From: Rhodospirillales bacterium
GTDB lineage: Bacteria; Pseudomonadota; Alphaproteobacteria; Rhodospirillales; Shumkoniaceae
Assembly (NCBI GenBank): GCA_018432935.1
Contig: JAHDSF010000012.1
Span: 1 to 64,000, forward strand
Direction of reading: 5' to 3'
Length of the DNA: 64,000 nucleotides
The position numbers and the translations under genes are program-made. Positions 42,321 through 51,805 of the stretch are shown here, piece by piece; the first letter of the stretch is position 1, and the number at the start of each line of letters is the position of its first letter. The notes under the pieces are model-generated. The model had not been told where the DNA came from. It saw only the letters and a list, made by a program, of their open reading frames with translations, and ran no database searches.

Positions 42321-42686
42321 ATGAGCAAGACCATACTCTCCGTCGACGATTCGGCGAGCATTCGCCAGATGGTCGCCTTCACTCTGGAGAGCGCCGGCTA
42401 CAAGGTCGCCACCGCGACCGACGGGCGCGATGCCCTGACGCGCCTCAAGGCGCAGCCGGCCGATCTCGTCATCACCGATCTCAATATGCCGAACCTGGAC
42501 GGCCTGGGGCTGATCCGCGAGATCCGGGCGCTGCCGCAGTTCAAGTTCGTGCCGATCGTCTTCCTGACCACCGAGTCGGAGGAGGCGAAAAAGCGGGAAG
42601 CCAAGGCCGCCGGCGCGACCGGCTGGATCGTCAAACCGTTCCAGAGCGAGCAGCTGGTCGCGGTCGTCAAGAAACTCCTGGGCTGA
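42321..42686 (+). CDS. cheY: Chemotaxis response regulator CheY
   Basis: A 121-residue single receiver domain. The acidic pocket is D9-D10, the phosphorylated residue D53 in VITDLNMP, and the conserved lysine lies in WIVKPF near residue 104. CheA phosphorylates it, and CheY-P binds the flagellar switch. It lies 4 bases after the STAS gene and 12 before cheA. No cheZ is annotated in this cluster, so how CheY-P is dephosphorylated is open. Confidence 0.93.
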   Translation: MSKTILSVDDSASIRQMVAFTLESAGYKVATATDGRDALTRLKAQPADLVITDLNMPNLDGLGLIREIRALPQFKFVPIVFLTTESEEAKKREAKAAGATGWIVKPFQSEQLVAVVKKLLG

Positions 42687-42698
42687 GGGACGCGCGCC

Positions 42699-44777
42699 AT
42701 GACCGCACACTCCGCCACTCCTGCGGAAACCTTCCGCAACGAGGCCGAAGACCTGCTCGTCGAGCTCGAAGCCGCGCTGCTGGATCTCGAAGGCGACCCC
42801 GACGACCGCGAACAGATCGACCGCGCCTTCCGCGCTCTGCACACGATAAAGGGCTCGGGCGCGATGTTCGGCTTCGAGCGGGTCGCCGCCTTCACCCACC
42901 ATGTCGAAAGCGCGTTCCAGAAGGTGCGCGACGGCGAGCTGGCCGCCAGTCACGAGTTGGTCGGGGTGGCGCTGGCGTCGCTCGACCACATCCGGGCGCT
43001 CCTCGACGGCGCCGGGGACCCGGCCAAGGAAGAGCTGCTGCTGGCCCACGTTCGGCGCATCCTGGGCGCGGCGCCCCCGCCCGTCGCCGCCCCTGCCGCC
43101 GAGCCGGCCGATGAGCCGCCGGCCGAGAAGATCTGGCGCATCCGCCTCGCGCTGGGGCCGCAGGCGATGGCCTTCGGGACCAACCCGCTCCTGCTCCTGG
43201 ACGAGCTGCGCCAGCTTGGCGAGTGCACGGTGGTGGCACTCACCGAAGCGGTGCCGCCGCTGGGCGACATGGACCCCACGGTCTGCTACCTGGCGTGGGA
43301 CATCGTGCTGATCACCGACCGGCCGCGTTCGGCGATCGACGAGGTCTTCATCTTCGTCGTCGACGACGCGCGGCTGTCGGTCGAGGAGGTTCCCGCCGAT
43401 GCCGAGGTGCGGCTGGGCGAGATCCTGGTGCGGCGCGGCGACGTCCCCGAACAGGCGGTCTCGGACGCCCTGTCGCAGCAGCGGCCGATCGGCGAGATGC
43501 TGGTGGGCGAAGGCAAGGTCGCGCCCGAGCGTGTCGCGGCCGCTTTGGCCGAGCAGCACCAGGTGCGCGAGAAAGCCGCCAAGTCGGCCGTCGGGGACGC
43601 CTCCGGCCAGGGCAGCATCCGCGTCCAGGCGGAGCGGCTCGACGGCCTGATGGACCAGGTGGGCGAGCTGGTGATCGCCCAGGCGCGCCTGCGCCAGCTG
43701 GTCGCGGCCAGCGACGATCTGGCGCTGAAGGCGATCTCGGAAGAGATCGAGCGCCTGTCGTCGGAGCTGCGCGACACCACCATGGGCATCCGCATGCTGC
43801 CGATCGGCACCTTGTTCGGCCGCTTCCGCCGCGTCGTGCGCGATCTGTCGCAGGCCCTCGGCAAGGATGTCGAGCTGACCGTCGAAGGCGAAGAATCGGA
43901 GCTCGACAAGACGCTGATCGAGCGCCTCAACGATCCGCTGGTTCACCTGATCCGCAACTCGATCGACCATGGCATCGAGCCGGTCGAGAGGCGCCGAGCC
44001 GCCGGCAAGCCCGAGCGGGGGCGGGTCCATCTCGCCGCTGCGCACTCGGGCGCCCAGGTCCTGATCAGCGTCACCGACGACGGCCGCGGCATGGACCGGG
44101 CGGCAATCCGTGCCAAGGCCGAGGAGCGGGGCCTGATCGCCCCCGATGCGGCGATCGCGGACAGCGAGCTGCTCAGCTTCATCTTCCATCCCGGCTTCTC
44201 GACCGCGGCCCAGGTGAGTTCGGTGTCCGGGCGGGGCGTCGGCATGGACGTGGTCAAGCGCACCATCGATTCCCTGCGCGGCACCATCGAGGTCTCCAGC
44301 ACCGTCGGCGCCGGCTCCACCGTCACCCTCAAGCTGCCGCTGACGCTGGCGATCATCGACGGCCTGCTGGTGCGGGTCGGCCGCGGCATGTACGTGATCC
44401 CGCTGTCGGCGGTCGAGGAATGCGTCGAGCTGTCGCCCGAAGAGGACTCTCGCGCCAGCGGCTGCAGCTTCCTCAGCATCCGCGGCGATCTGGTGCCCTT
44501 CCTGCGGCTGCGCGAGGTGTTCCATGCGGCCACGGAACCGGACCCCTACCAGAAGGTCGTCGTGGTGTCGTCCGGCACTCTCAGGGTCGGCCTGGTGGTC
44601 GACCAGGTGGTGGGACAGCACCAGACGGTCATCAAGTCGCTCAGCAAGCTGCTCGACGACGTCCACGAGTTCTCCGGGGCGACCATCCTCGGCGACGGTT
44701 CGGTGGCATTGATCCTGGACGTGCCGAGGCTGCTCGCCCTCGGCCAGGACCAGGAATCGCGGCGGTTGGCATCGTAA
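42699..44777 (+). CDS. cheA: Chemotaxis histidine kinase CheA with MshEN-like insert
   Basis: A 692-residue CheA. The P1 Hpt domain has the phospho-His H48 (LHTIKGSGAMFGFE). A P2-like region spans about residues 148-232. A tandem repeat RLGEILVRRGD...ALSQQ and IGEMLVGEGKV...ALAEQ at residues 238-287 resembles the MshEN/GspE-N fold. The P3 dimerisation helices start near 305 (QAERLDGLMDQVGELVIAQARL). The P4 ATPase follows with N, G1 and G2 boxes (HLIRNSIDHGIE, DDGRGMD, SGRGVGMDVVK), and a CheW-like P5 is at the C-terminus. It links receptors to CheY and CheB. It is followed by cheW after 10 bases. Confidence 0.94.
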   Translation: MTAHSATPAETFRNEAEDLLVELEAALLDLEGDPDDREQIDRAFRALHTIKGSGAMFGFERVAAFTHHVESAFQKVRDGELAASHELVGVALASLDHIRALLDGAGDPAKEELLLAHVRRILGAAPPPVAAPAAEPADEPPAEKIWRIRLALGPQAMAFGTNPLLLLDELRQLGECTVVALTEAVPPLGDMDPTVCYLAWDIVLITDRPRSAIDEVFIFVVDDARLSVEEVPADAEVRLGEILVRRGDVPEQAVSDALSQQRPIGEMLVGEGKVAPERVAAALAEQHQVREKAAKSAVGDASGQGSIRVQAERLDGLMDQVGELVIAQARLRQLVAASDDLALKAISEEIERLSSELRDTTMGIRMLPIGTLFGRFRRVVRDLSQALGKDVELTVEGEESELDKTLIERLNDPLVHLIRNSIDHGIEPVERRRAAGKPERGRVHLAAAHSGAQVLISVTDDGRGMDRAAIRAKAEERGLIAPDAAIADSELLSFIFHPGFSTAAQVSSVSGRGVGMDVVKRTIDSLRGTIEVSSTVGAGSTVTLKLPLTLAIIDGLLVRVGRGMYVIPLSAVEECVELSPEEDSRASGCSFLSIRGDLVPFLRLREVFHAATEPDPYQKVVVVSSGTLRVGLVVDQVVGQHQTVIKSLSKLLDDVHEFSGATILGDGSVALILDVPRLLALGQDQESRRLAS

Positions 44778-44787
44778 GGAGACGACC

Positions 44788-45312
44788 ATGACGACAACCG
44801 AGATTGCCAGCATCAGCCCCGCCGCCCGCGGCAAGCCGGGTGCCGGCGCCTTCCAGCCCATGCAGGTGCTGACCATGGCGCTGGCCGGCGACGTGTTCGC
44901 CCTCGATTCCGACTCGGTGCTCGAGGTCCTCGACCTCGCCGAGGTGGCGGAGGTCCCGAACTGCCGCGCCTTCGTCAAGGGACTGATAAACGTCCGCGGC
45001 AAGGTGGTGCCGGTGGTCGACCTGCGGGTCCGCCTCGGCATCCGAGGCGCCGCCGAAACCACCGAGGATTCCCGGATCGTCGTGATGGCCGTCACGCTCG
45101 GGGGCGAGGAGACCCTGGTCGGCGTCCTCGCCGACAAGGTCTACGAGGTGGTCGAGATCGCGCCCGCCGCCCTTGAGGAAGCGCCCACCATCGGCATCCA
45201 CTGGCGGGCCGAGTTCATCAAGGCCATCGGCAAGCGTGCCGACGGATTCATCGTCGTCATCGACATCGGAAAAGTGTTCGCCGCGGGCGAGCAGGAACTG
45301 AGCAAGGCATAG
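44788..45312 (+). CDS. cheW: Coupling protein CheW (first copy)
   Basis: A 174-residue CheW. The typical coupling-protein segments VLTMALAGDVFALDSDSVLEVL and FVKGLINVRGKVVPVVDLRVRLG are present. It bridges receptor signalling tips and CheA P5. A second cheW lies at 51269, downstream of the receptors, suggesting mixed arrays or two coupling partners. Confidence 0.93.
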   Translation: MTTTEIASISPAARGKPGAGAFQPMQVLTMALAGDVFALDSDSVLEVLDLAEVAEVPNCRAFVKGLINVRGKVVPVVDLRVRLGIRGAAETTEDSRIVVMAVTLGGEETLVGVLADKVYEVVEIAPAALEEAPTIGIHWRAEFIKAIGKRADGFIVVIDIGKVFAAGEQELSKA

Positions 45313-45348
45313 CCCCGCGAGAAACGGGCAAGCGAGAAAGGGGATACT

Positions 45349-47118
45349 ATGCGGTTCACGATCAAGCTGAAGCTGGTAGCGTCCTTCGCCGTGGTGATCA
45401 TTCTTGCGGGCGTGTCGTCGTTCCTCGCCTTGCAGGCGATTTCCGAGATGAACGACCGCACCGTCGGCATCGTCAACGGCTCCGCGGTCAAGCTGCGCCT
45501 GATGCAGGAGGCGAAGCTCCAGGTCGTTGACTTCATCCGCAAGGAGAAGAACCTCCTGCTCGCCACGACCGAGCAGGAGAGGGCGCGCCAGCAGACGAGC
45601 GCGGACCAGACGATTGCCCTGATGGACGATGCCATCGGCAAGATCCGGCCGCTTCTCGTCACCGCCGAAGGCAAGCGCATGACCGAGCTGCTGTCCACGA
45701 CCTGGAAGCAGCTCCTGGACATCCACGGCCGCGTCCGCCAGGCGGTCACCGAGGGCGATGTTCCGCGGGGGATCCAGCTTTCGAACGGCGACGGCCGGCA
45801 GACCATGGGCAAGATCGAGGAGCAGCTCGACACGCTCCTCAAGCTCAACGAGAAGCTGATGGTCGACGACGTCGCCGCCAGCGCGGCGAACTTCGAATCC
45901 TCGCGAACGATGACCATCAGCATGCTGATCGGCGTCGTCCTGGTCAGCGTCCTGGTCGCGTCCTGGATCGCGATTTCGGTCAGCCGCGGCCTGGGCAAGG
46001 CGGTCGGGCTGGCCAACGCGGTGGCGATCGGCGACCTCGGCCAGAAGATCGAGGTCAAGTCGAACGACGAGATCAAGGATCTGGTGGTCGCCCTCAACGG
46101 GATGACCGCCAACCTGCAAGGCATGGCCGCCGTCGCCGAGGAGATCTCGCAGGGCAACCTGACGGTGCAGGCGAAGCGGATGTCCGACAAGGATACCCTC
46201 GGAATCGCGCTCGAGACCATGCTGGACCGCCTGCGCACGGTGGTCACCGAAGCGGTCACCGCGGTGCAGCAGGTCGCATCGGGCAGCCAGCAGCTTTCCG
46301 CCACCTCCGAGCAGCTCGCGCAAGGCGCGTCCGAGCAGGCCTCGGCGGCCGAAGAGGCTTCGTCGGCGATGGAGGAGATGGTTTCCACCATCAAGCAGAG
46401 CGCCGACAACGCCGGCCAGACCGAAAAGATCGCCCGCCAGTCGGCGGTCGACGCCGACTCCAGCGGTCAGGCGGTGGCCAAGGCGGTCGAGGCGATGAAG
46501 ACGATCGCCGAGAAGATCAGCATCGTCCAGGAGATCGCCCGCCAGACCGACCTGTTGGCCCTGAATGCGGCGATCGAGGCGGCCCGCGCCGGCGAGCACG
46601 GCAAGGGTTTCGCGGTGGTCGCCTCGGAGGTGCGCAAACTCGCCGAGCGCAGCCAGGCGGCGGCGGCCGAGATCATCACCCTGTCGTCGGACACGGTCGA
46701 GGTTTCGGCCGACGCCGGGCAGATGCTGGCCAAGCTGGTGCCCGACATCCGCAGGACCTCGGAGCTGGTCGAGGAGATCAGCGCCGCCTCGCGCGAGCAG
46801 GACGCCGGCGCCGGCCAGATCAACACCGCGATCCGCCAGCTCGACCAGGTGACCCAGCAGAACGCCGCCGCCGCCGAGGAGATGTCGGCGACCTCGGAGG
46901 AGCTGGCTGCCCAGGCCGAGCAGCTCGAAGTGACGATCTCGTTCTTCCGTACCGAGGAGTCGGGAGCGGCGGCGCACGCCAGAACGGCTTCCGCGAAGAA
47001 GCCGGCGAAGGCCAAGACCAACGCCATGAAGGCGGCGCCGGCGAAGAAGAACGGCGGCGGCATCAATCTGGCCATGGACAGCGCCGACAAGGAGGATGCC
47101 GAGTTCGAGCGCTTCTGA
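45349..47118 (+). CDS. Methyl-accepting chemotaxis protein 1 (two HAMP-like units)
   Basis: A 589-residue receptor: TM1 near residues 8-30, a periplasmic four-helix bundle domain, TM2 about 188-210, HAMP about 211-262, a second HAMP-like unit about 263-310, then the signalling hairpin with its tip near 390-430 ([22 protein letters not shown], split by position). Its C-terminal tail is Lys/Ala-rich and ends in E-F-E-R-F, which fits the aromatic-x2-aromatic CheR-docking pentapeptide. Ligand unknown. It is followed by two paralogues with near-identical signalling DNA. Confidence 0.92.
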   Translation: MRFTIKLKLVASFAVVIILAGVSSFLALQAISEMNDRTVGIVNGSAVKLRLMQEAKLQVVDFIRKEKNLLLATTEQERARQQTSADQTIALMDDAIGKIRPLLVTAEGKRMTELLSTTWKQLLDIHGRVRQAVTEGDVPRGIQLSNGDGRQTMGKIEEQLDTLLKLNEKLMVDDVAASAANFESSRTMTISMLIGVVLVSVLVASWIAISVSRGLGKAVGLANAVAIGDLGQKIEVKSNDEIKDLVVALNGMTANLQGMAAVAEEISQGNLTVQAKRMSDKDTLGIALETMLDRLRTVVTEAVTAVQQVASGSQQLSATSEQLAQGASEQASAAEEASSAMEEMVSTIKQSADNAGQTEKIARQSAVDADSSGQAVAKAVEAMKTIAEKISIVQEIARQTDLLALNAAIEAARAGEHGKGFAVVASEVRKLAERSQAAAAEIITLSSDTVEVSADAGQMLAKLVPDIRRTSELVEEISAASREQDAGAGQINTAIRQLDQVTQQNAAAAEEMSATSEELAAQAEQLEVTISFFRTEESGAAAHARTASAKKPAKAKTNAMKAAPAKKNGGGINLAMDSADKEDAEFERF

Positions 47119-47171
47119 CCCCTGTCGGGGCCAGAGCCAAGAGGACATCCGAGTATTCCCTGAGATTGCCC

Positions 47172-47191
47172 GGGGGCCGGCTTCGGCCCCC
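47172..47191 (+). terminator. GC-rich hairpin between mcp1 and mcp2
   Basis: GGGGGCCG (47172-47179) and CGGCCCCC (47184-47191) with a GCTT loop give a very stable stem followed by a pyrimidine tract CCTTCTCC. It may end or attenuate transcription from the cheY-cheA-cheW-mcp1 part before the other receptors. A weaker CCCC-TGTC-GGGG hairpin lies directly after the mcp1 stop. Confidence 0.5.
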
Positions 47192-47250
47192 CCTTCTCCC
47201 CCCACGAATACGATTTCAACACGGCCGTGCCGATCAGAGTAGAGGGTTCC

Positions 47251-49533
47251 ATGCGCTTCACCATCAAGGCGAAACTTGCTCTCGCGTTTTCAGGCGTCAT
47301 CGTGATCGCCGGAGTGGGGTCCGCGGTCGGACTGAACGCGATGTCGGAAATGAATGACCGCACCCAGACCATCGTGAGCAGCGCGGTGGTGAAGCTGACG
47401 CTCAGCAAGGAGATCCAAACCCACACCTCCGACATCGCCCGCTTCGAGAAGAACATCATCCTCGCCGCCGACGAGCAGGAGATGCGTCTGCAGGCCGCCG
47501 CTATAGATCAGCTGGTGGGCTTGGTCGACTCCAAGATCGAGAAAATCCGTTCGCTGCTGATCACAGCAGAAGGAAAGCGTGCGGCGGAGACCTTCGTCTC
47601 GGGGTGGAAGCAGTATCTCGATGTGCACAGCAAGATCCGGCAGCTCGCGCTGCTGAACTCCAACGTCCGGGCGTTTGCCATCAGCAAGACACGGTCGGTC
47701 CAGACCTATGACGCCGCCGAAGCGGCGATGCGCGAGGTGATCGCGGGCGCCGAGAAGGCGGGCGACGGCGCCTCGGCGATGACCGGCGAGCGGGTCATCC
47801 AGGACATGCTGCGCATTTATCGCGCGGAAAAGAACATGATCCTGGAGACCACCGATGAGGAAATCCAGCGCTTCGCCCGCCAGGCCGACCAGGTCGAGCA
47901 GGACCTCCAGGCCAAGCTGACCAGGATGGAGCAGTCGCTGCCCGCCGCCGAGCGCGCCACCCTGCAGCGCTTCCGCGACGCTTGGCGTGCCTTCCTTGCC
48001 GTAAACCGCGAGGTGCGCACGGCCACGATCGAGAACGGCAACGCGCGTGCGACCACCCTCTCCGGCGGCGAGGGCCGCCAGCTCCAGGCCAAGATGGACG
48101 AACAGCTCCAGGCCCTGGTCAAGATGAACGAGCGCCTTATGGAAGGCGACGTGGCGGCCAGCGACGCCGCTTATTCATCGGCGCAGATGACTATGATCGC
48201 GCTGATGGCCGCCGCCCTGCTTATCAGCATCGCCGTGGCCGCCTGGATTGCGATCTCGATCAGCCGCGGCCTCGGCAAGGCGGTTGGCTTGGCCAATGCG
48301 GTCGCGATCGGCGACCTCGACCAGAAGATCCAGGCCTCCACCGATGACGAGGTCAAGGACCTGGTCGACGCCCTCAACCGGATGACGGCCAACCTGCGCG
48401 CCACGGCGGCGGTTGCCGACGAGATTTCCAAGGGCGACCTCAGCGTGTCGGTCAAGCGGGCCTCCGACAAGGACGCCCTCGGCATTGCCATGGAGGCGAT
48501 GCTGGACAACTTGCGCACGACCGCCAAGCTGGCCGAAGAGATCGCCAACGGCAACCTGACGATCACCGCCAAGCGGCGCTCGGACAAGGACGTGTTCGGC
48601 TCCGCGTTCGAGACCATGGTCGAGCGGCTGCGCGGGGTGGTCAGCGAAGCCCTGGCCGCGGTCGGCCAGGTGGCGGTCGGCAGCCAGCAGCTCTCGGCCA
48701 CCTCCGAGCAGCTTGCCCAGGGGGCGTCCGAGCAGGCGGCAGCGGCCGAGGAGGCCTCCTCGGCGATGGAGGAGATGGTCTCCACCATCAAGCAGAGCGC
48801 CGACAACGCCGGCCAGACCGAGAAGATCGCAAGTCAGTCGGCGGCCGATGCCGACTCCAGCGGCCGCGCGGTGACGAAGGCGGTCGAGGCGATGAAGACG
48901 ATCGCCGAGAAGATCAGCATCGTCCAGGAGATCGCCCGCCAGACCGACCTGTTGGCCCTGAATGCGGCGATCGAGGCGGCCCGCGCCGGCGAGCACGGCA
49001 AGGGCTTCGCGGTGGTCGCCTCCGAGGTGCGCAAGCTGGCCGAGCGCAGCCAGGCGGCGGCAGCCGAGATCATCACCCTGTCCTCGGACACGGTCGAGGT
49101 CTCTGCTGAGGCGGGGCAGATGCTGGCCAAGCTGGTGCCCGACATCCGCAAGACTTCGGAGCTGGTCGAGGAGATCAGCGCCGCCGCCCAGGAGCAGGAC
49201 CGCGGCGCCGACCAGATCAACACCGCGATCCGCCAGCTCGACCAGGTGACCCAGCAGAACGCCGCCGCCGCCGAGGAGATGTCGGCGACCTCCGAGGAGC
49301 TGGCCGCCCAGGCCGAGCAGATGGAGTCTACGATGTCGTTCTTCCGGATCGAATCCGGGACCCGCAGCCATGGCAGGCCGGCCGCCGCCAAACCCGCCGC
49401 CAAGCACACCAAGTCGCCGGCAGCGCCGGCATCAGCGTCCGCCAAGCCTGCCAAGCCGAACGGCAACGGCAGCGGCCATGTCATTCGCCTGGAGAGCGAA
49501 GACGCGGAGGACGTCCATTTCGAGCGGTTCTAG
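47251..49533 (+). CDS. Methyl-accepting chemotaxis protein 2 (three HAMP-like units)
   Basis: A 760-residue receptor from ATG 47251 (AGAGGG ribosome-binding site; an earlier GTG at 47227 is less likely). TM1 lies near the start and TM2 at about 313-337. The periplasmic part is about 280 residues, nearly twice that of its neighbours, and appears internally duplicated (helical bimodular type). Three HAMP-like units follow TM2 (about 338-390, 391-440, 441-486), and the signalling tip is near residue 570. The tail ends H-F-E-R-F. Ligand unknown. Confidence 0.92.
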   Translation: MRFTIKAKLALAFSGVIVIAGVGSAVGLNAMSEMNDRTQTIVSSAVVKLTLSKEIQTHTSDIARFEKNIILAADEQEMRLQAAAIDQLVGLVDSKIEKIRSLLITAEGKRAAETFVSGWKQYLDVHSKIRQLALLNSNVRAFAISKTRSVQTYDAAEAAMREVIAGAEKAGDGASAMTGERVIQDMLRIYRAEKNMILETTDEEIQRFARQADQVEQDLQAKLTRMEQSLPAAERATLQRFRDAWRAFLAVNREVRTATIENGNARATTLSGGEGRQLQAKMDEQLQALVKMNERLMEGDVAASDAAYSSAQMTMIALMAAALLISIAVAAWIAISISRGLGKAVGLANAVAIGDLDQKIQASTDDEVKDLVDALNRMTANLRATAAVADEISKGDLSVSVKRASDKDALGIAMEAMLDNLRTTAKLAEEIANGNLTITAKRRSDKDVFGSAFETMVERLRGVVSEALAAVGQVAVGSQQLSATSEQLAQGASEQAAAAEEASSAMEEMVSTIKQSADNAGQTEKIASQSAADADSSGRAVTKAVEAMKTIAEKISIVQEIARQTDLLALNAAIEAARAGEHGKGFAVVASEVRKLAERSQAAAAEIITLSSDTVEVSAEAGQMLAKLVPDIRKTSELVEEISAAAQEQDRGADQINTAIRQLDQVTQQNAAAAEEMSATSEELAAQAEQMESTMSFFRIESGTRSHGRPAAAKPAAKHTKSPAAPASASAKPAKPNGNGSGHVIRLESEDAEDVHFERF

Positions 49534-49560
49534 AGGGACAAGCCAGAGGAGGGGGATAAA

Positions 49561-51231
49561 ATGAGATTCACAATAAAGCTGAAGCTGATAGCGTCCTTCG
49601 CATTGGTCATCGTTCTCGCTGGGGCGTCGTCCTTTCTTGCCCTGCACTCGATCTCCGAGATGAACGACCGCACCGTCGGCATCGTCAACGGCTCGGCCGT
49701 CAAGCTGCGGCTGATGCAGGAGGCGAAGGTCCAGGTCATCGATTTCATTCGCAACGAGAAGAACCTCCTGCTCGCTACGACCGAGCAGGATGCGCGCCAA
49801 CAGATGGCGGATGCGGACGAAACGGCGGCAAAGATGGAGGCCACGATCAACAAGATCCGGCCCCTTCTGGTCACCGCCGAAGGCAAGCGGATGATCGAGC
49901 TGCTGTCCACGTCCTGGAAGCAGCTCCAGGAAATCCATGGCCGCATCCGCCAGCTCGTACAGGCGGGCGACAGGCAGCGGGGCACCGAGGTCTCGAACGG
50001 CGAGGGCCGGCAGACCATGCGCAAGATCGAGGAGCAGCTCGAAACCCTGCTCTCGCTCAACGAAAAGCTCATGGTCGAAGACGTCGCCGCCAGCGCGGCC
50101 AACTACAACTCGTCGCGAGCGATCACGATCGGCATGCTGATCGGCGTTGTCCTGGTCAGCATCGTCGTCGCCTCGTGGATTGCGATCTCGGTCAGCCGCG
50201 GCCTCGCCAAGGCGGTCGGACTCGCCAACAACCTGGCGATGGGCGACCTCACGCAACGGATCTCCGCGTCCACCAATGACGAGGTCAAGGATCTCATCGA
50301 CGCCCTCGACGCGATGATGGAGAAGCTCCGGGTGGTGGTCGGCGAGGCGTCGGCGGCGGTGCAGCAGGTGGCGTCCGGCAGTCAGCAGCTGGCGGCGACC
50401 TCCGAGCAGCTCGCCCAGGGGGCGTCAGAGCAGGCGGCGGCAGCCGAGGAAGCTTCGTCCTCGATGGAGGAGATGGTTTCCACCATCAAGCAGAGCGCCG
50501 ACAATGCCGGCCAGACCGAGAAGATCGCCAGCCAGTCGGCGGCCGATGCCGACTCCAGCGGCCGTGCGGTGACGAAGGCGGTCGAGGCGATGAAGACGAT
50601 CGCCGAGAAGATCAGCATCGTCCAGGAGATCGCCCGCCAGACCGACCTGTTGGCCCTGAATGCGGCGATCGAGGCGGCTCGCGCCGGCGAGCACGGCAAG
50701 GGCTTCGCGGTGGTCGCTTCCGAGGTGCGCAAGCTGGCCGAACGCAGCCAGGCGGCGGCGGCCGAGATCATCACCCTGTCGTCGGACACGGTCGAGGTCT
50801 CCGCTGAGGCGGGGCAGATGCTGGCCAAACTGGTGCCCGACATCCGCAAGACTTCGGAGCTGGTCGAGGAGATCAGCGCCGCCGCCCAGGAGCAGGACCG
50901 CGGCGCCGACCAGATCAATACCGCGATCCGTCAGCTCGACCAGGTGACCCAGCAGAACGCCGCCGCCGCCGAGGAGATGTCGGCGACCTCGGAGGAGCTG
51001 GCCGCCCAGGCCGAGCAGCTCGAAGTGACGATCTCGTTCTTCCGCACCGAAAACGCATCCGGCGGCGCTCCGCGCCGCAGCCCCCAGCAGCGCTCCTCCG
51101 CCCCCGCCCGGGTCGTCGCCGAAAAGGCAGCGGCCGGGACAACGCCGGCCAAGCGCAAGTCGAACGGCGCCGGGGTCGCCCTCGACATGCAGCGACACGA
51201 CGCCGACGACGAGCAGTTCGAACGCTATTGA
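49561..51231 (+). CDS. Methyl-accepting chemotaxis protein 3 (single HAMP)
   Basis: A 556-residue receptor very like mcp1 in its sensor part (both have the [20 protein letters not shown] segment) but with only one HAMP unit (about 213-263) after TM2 (about 187-211). The signalling tip is near residue 366, and the tail ends Q-F-E-R-Y. The sensor similarity to mcp1 suggests similar or identical ligands with different signal processing. Confidence 0.92.
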   Translation: MRFTIKLKLIASFALVIVLAGASSFLALHSISEMNDRTVGIVNGSAVKLRLMQEAKVQVIDFIRNEKNLLLATTEQDARQQMADADETAAKMEATINKIRPLLVTAEGKRMIELLSTSWKQLQEIHGRIRQLVQAGDRQRGTEVSNGEGRQTMRKIEEQLETLLSLNEKLMVEDVAASAANYNSSRAITIGMLIGVVLVSIVVASWIAISVSRGLAKAVGLANNLAMGDLTQRISASTNDEVKDLIDALDAMMEKLRVVVGEASAAVQQVASGSQQLAATSEQLAQGASEQAAAAEEASSSMEEMVSTIKQSADNAGQTEKIASQSAADADSSGRAVTKAVEAMKTIAEKISIVQEIARQTDLLALNAAIEAARAGEHGKGFAVVASEVRKLAERSQAAAAEIITLSSDTVEVSAEAGQMLAKLVPDIRKTSELVEEISAAAQEQDRGADQINTAIRQLDQVTQQNAAAAEEMSATSEELAAQAEQLEVTISFFRTENASGGAPRRSPQQRSSAPARVVAEKAAAGTTPAKRKSNGAGVALDMQRHDADDEQFERY

Positions 51232-51268
51232 GAATGTCCGCAAGACGATCGCCGATACAGGAGGAAAG

Positions 51269-51805
51269 ATGAGCCTCGAATCAGCCACCCCAGAGCAGCA
51301 CGTCGCGCCGGCCGCCTCGGGGGTTACGCTTCTCGATGCGGACGCCCAATACGTCACCGTCGGCGTTGATGCCGAGGTGTTCGCGATCGACGTCTCCCAC
51401 GTGCGCGAGGTCCTCGACCTGCAGCCCTTCACCCGGGTGCCGAACATGCCGCGCTTCGTGCGCGGCATGATCGACGTGCGCGGGCGCGGCGTGCCGGTAT
51501 TCGACATGCGCGCCAAGTTCGGTCTGCCGCCGGTCGAGCCCACCGCCCACACCCGGGTGGTGGTGCTCGAGGTGCCGATCGGCGGCCGTCTCGTCGTGGT
51601 CGGCGCCTTGATGGACAGGGTATTCGAAGTGACCGCCCTGGACGGGAACGGCGTCGAGCCGCCGCCCGACGTCGGCGTGCGTTGGAATTGCGAGTTCATC
51701 CGGGGCATCGGCCGTCGGAACCAGCAGTTCGTGATTGTTCTCGACCCCGAACGCGTGTTCGCGGCCGAGGACGTGGCGGAAGTGTTCGGCTCGGCGGTGC
51801 AATGA
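51269..51805 (+). CDS. cheW: Coupling protein CheW (second copy)
   Basis: A 178-residue CheW with the conserved FVRGMIDVRGRGVPVFDMRAKFGL segment. It differs clearly from the first copy at 44788. Its stop overlaps the cheR start (ATGA), so it is coupled to the adaptation enzyme. Confidence 0.93.
   Translation: MSLESATPEQHVAPAASGVTLLDADAQYVTVGVDAEVFAIDVSHVREVLDLQPFTRVPNMPRFVRGMIDVRGRGVPVFDMRAKFGLPPVEPTAHTRVVVLEVPIGGRLVVVGALMDRVFEVTALDGNGVEPPPDVGVRWNCEFIRGIGRRNQQFVIVLDPERVFAAEDVAEVFGSAVQ

Noticed and set aside
42075-45137. Very long open frame on the minus strand opposite cheY-cheA-cheW (about 1020 codons)
   Set aside because: It is antisense to three clearly conserved che genes and has shadow composition (His, Asp, Arg, Leu-rich) with no domain.
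46480-50678. Repeated blocks resembling a CRISPR or tandem repeat array
   Set aside because: The repeats are kilobases apart and are the conserved signalling cores of three MCP genes.
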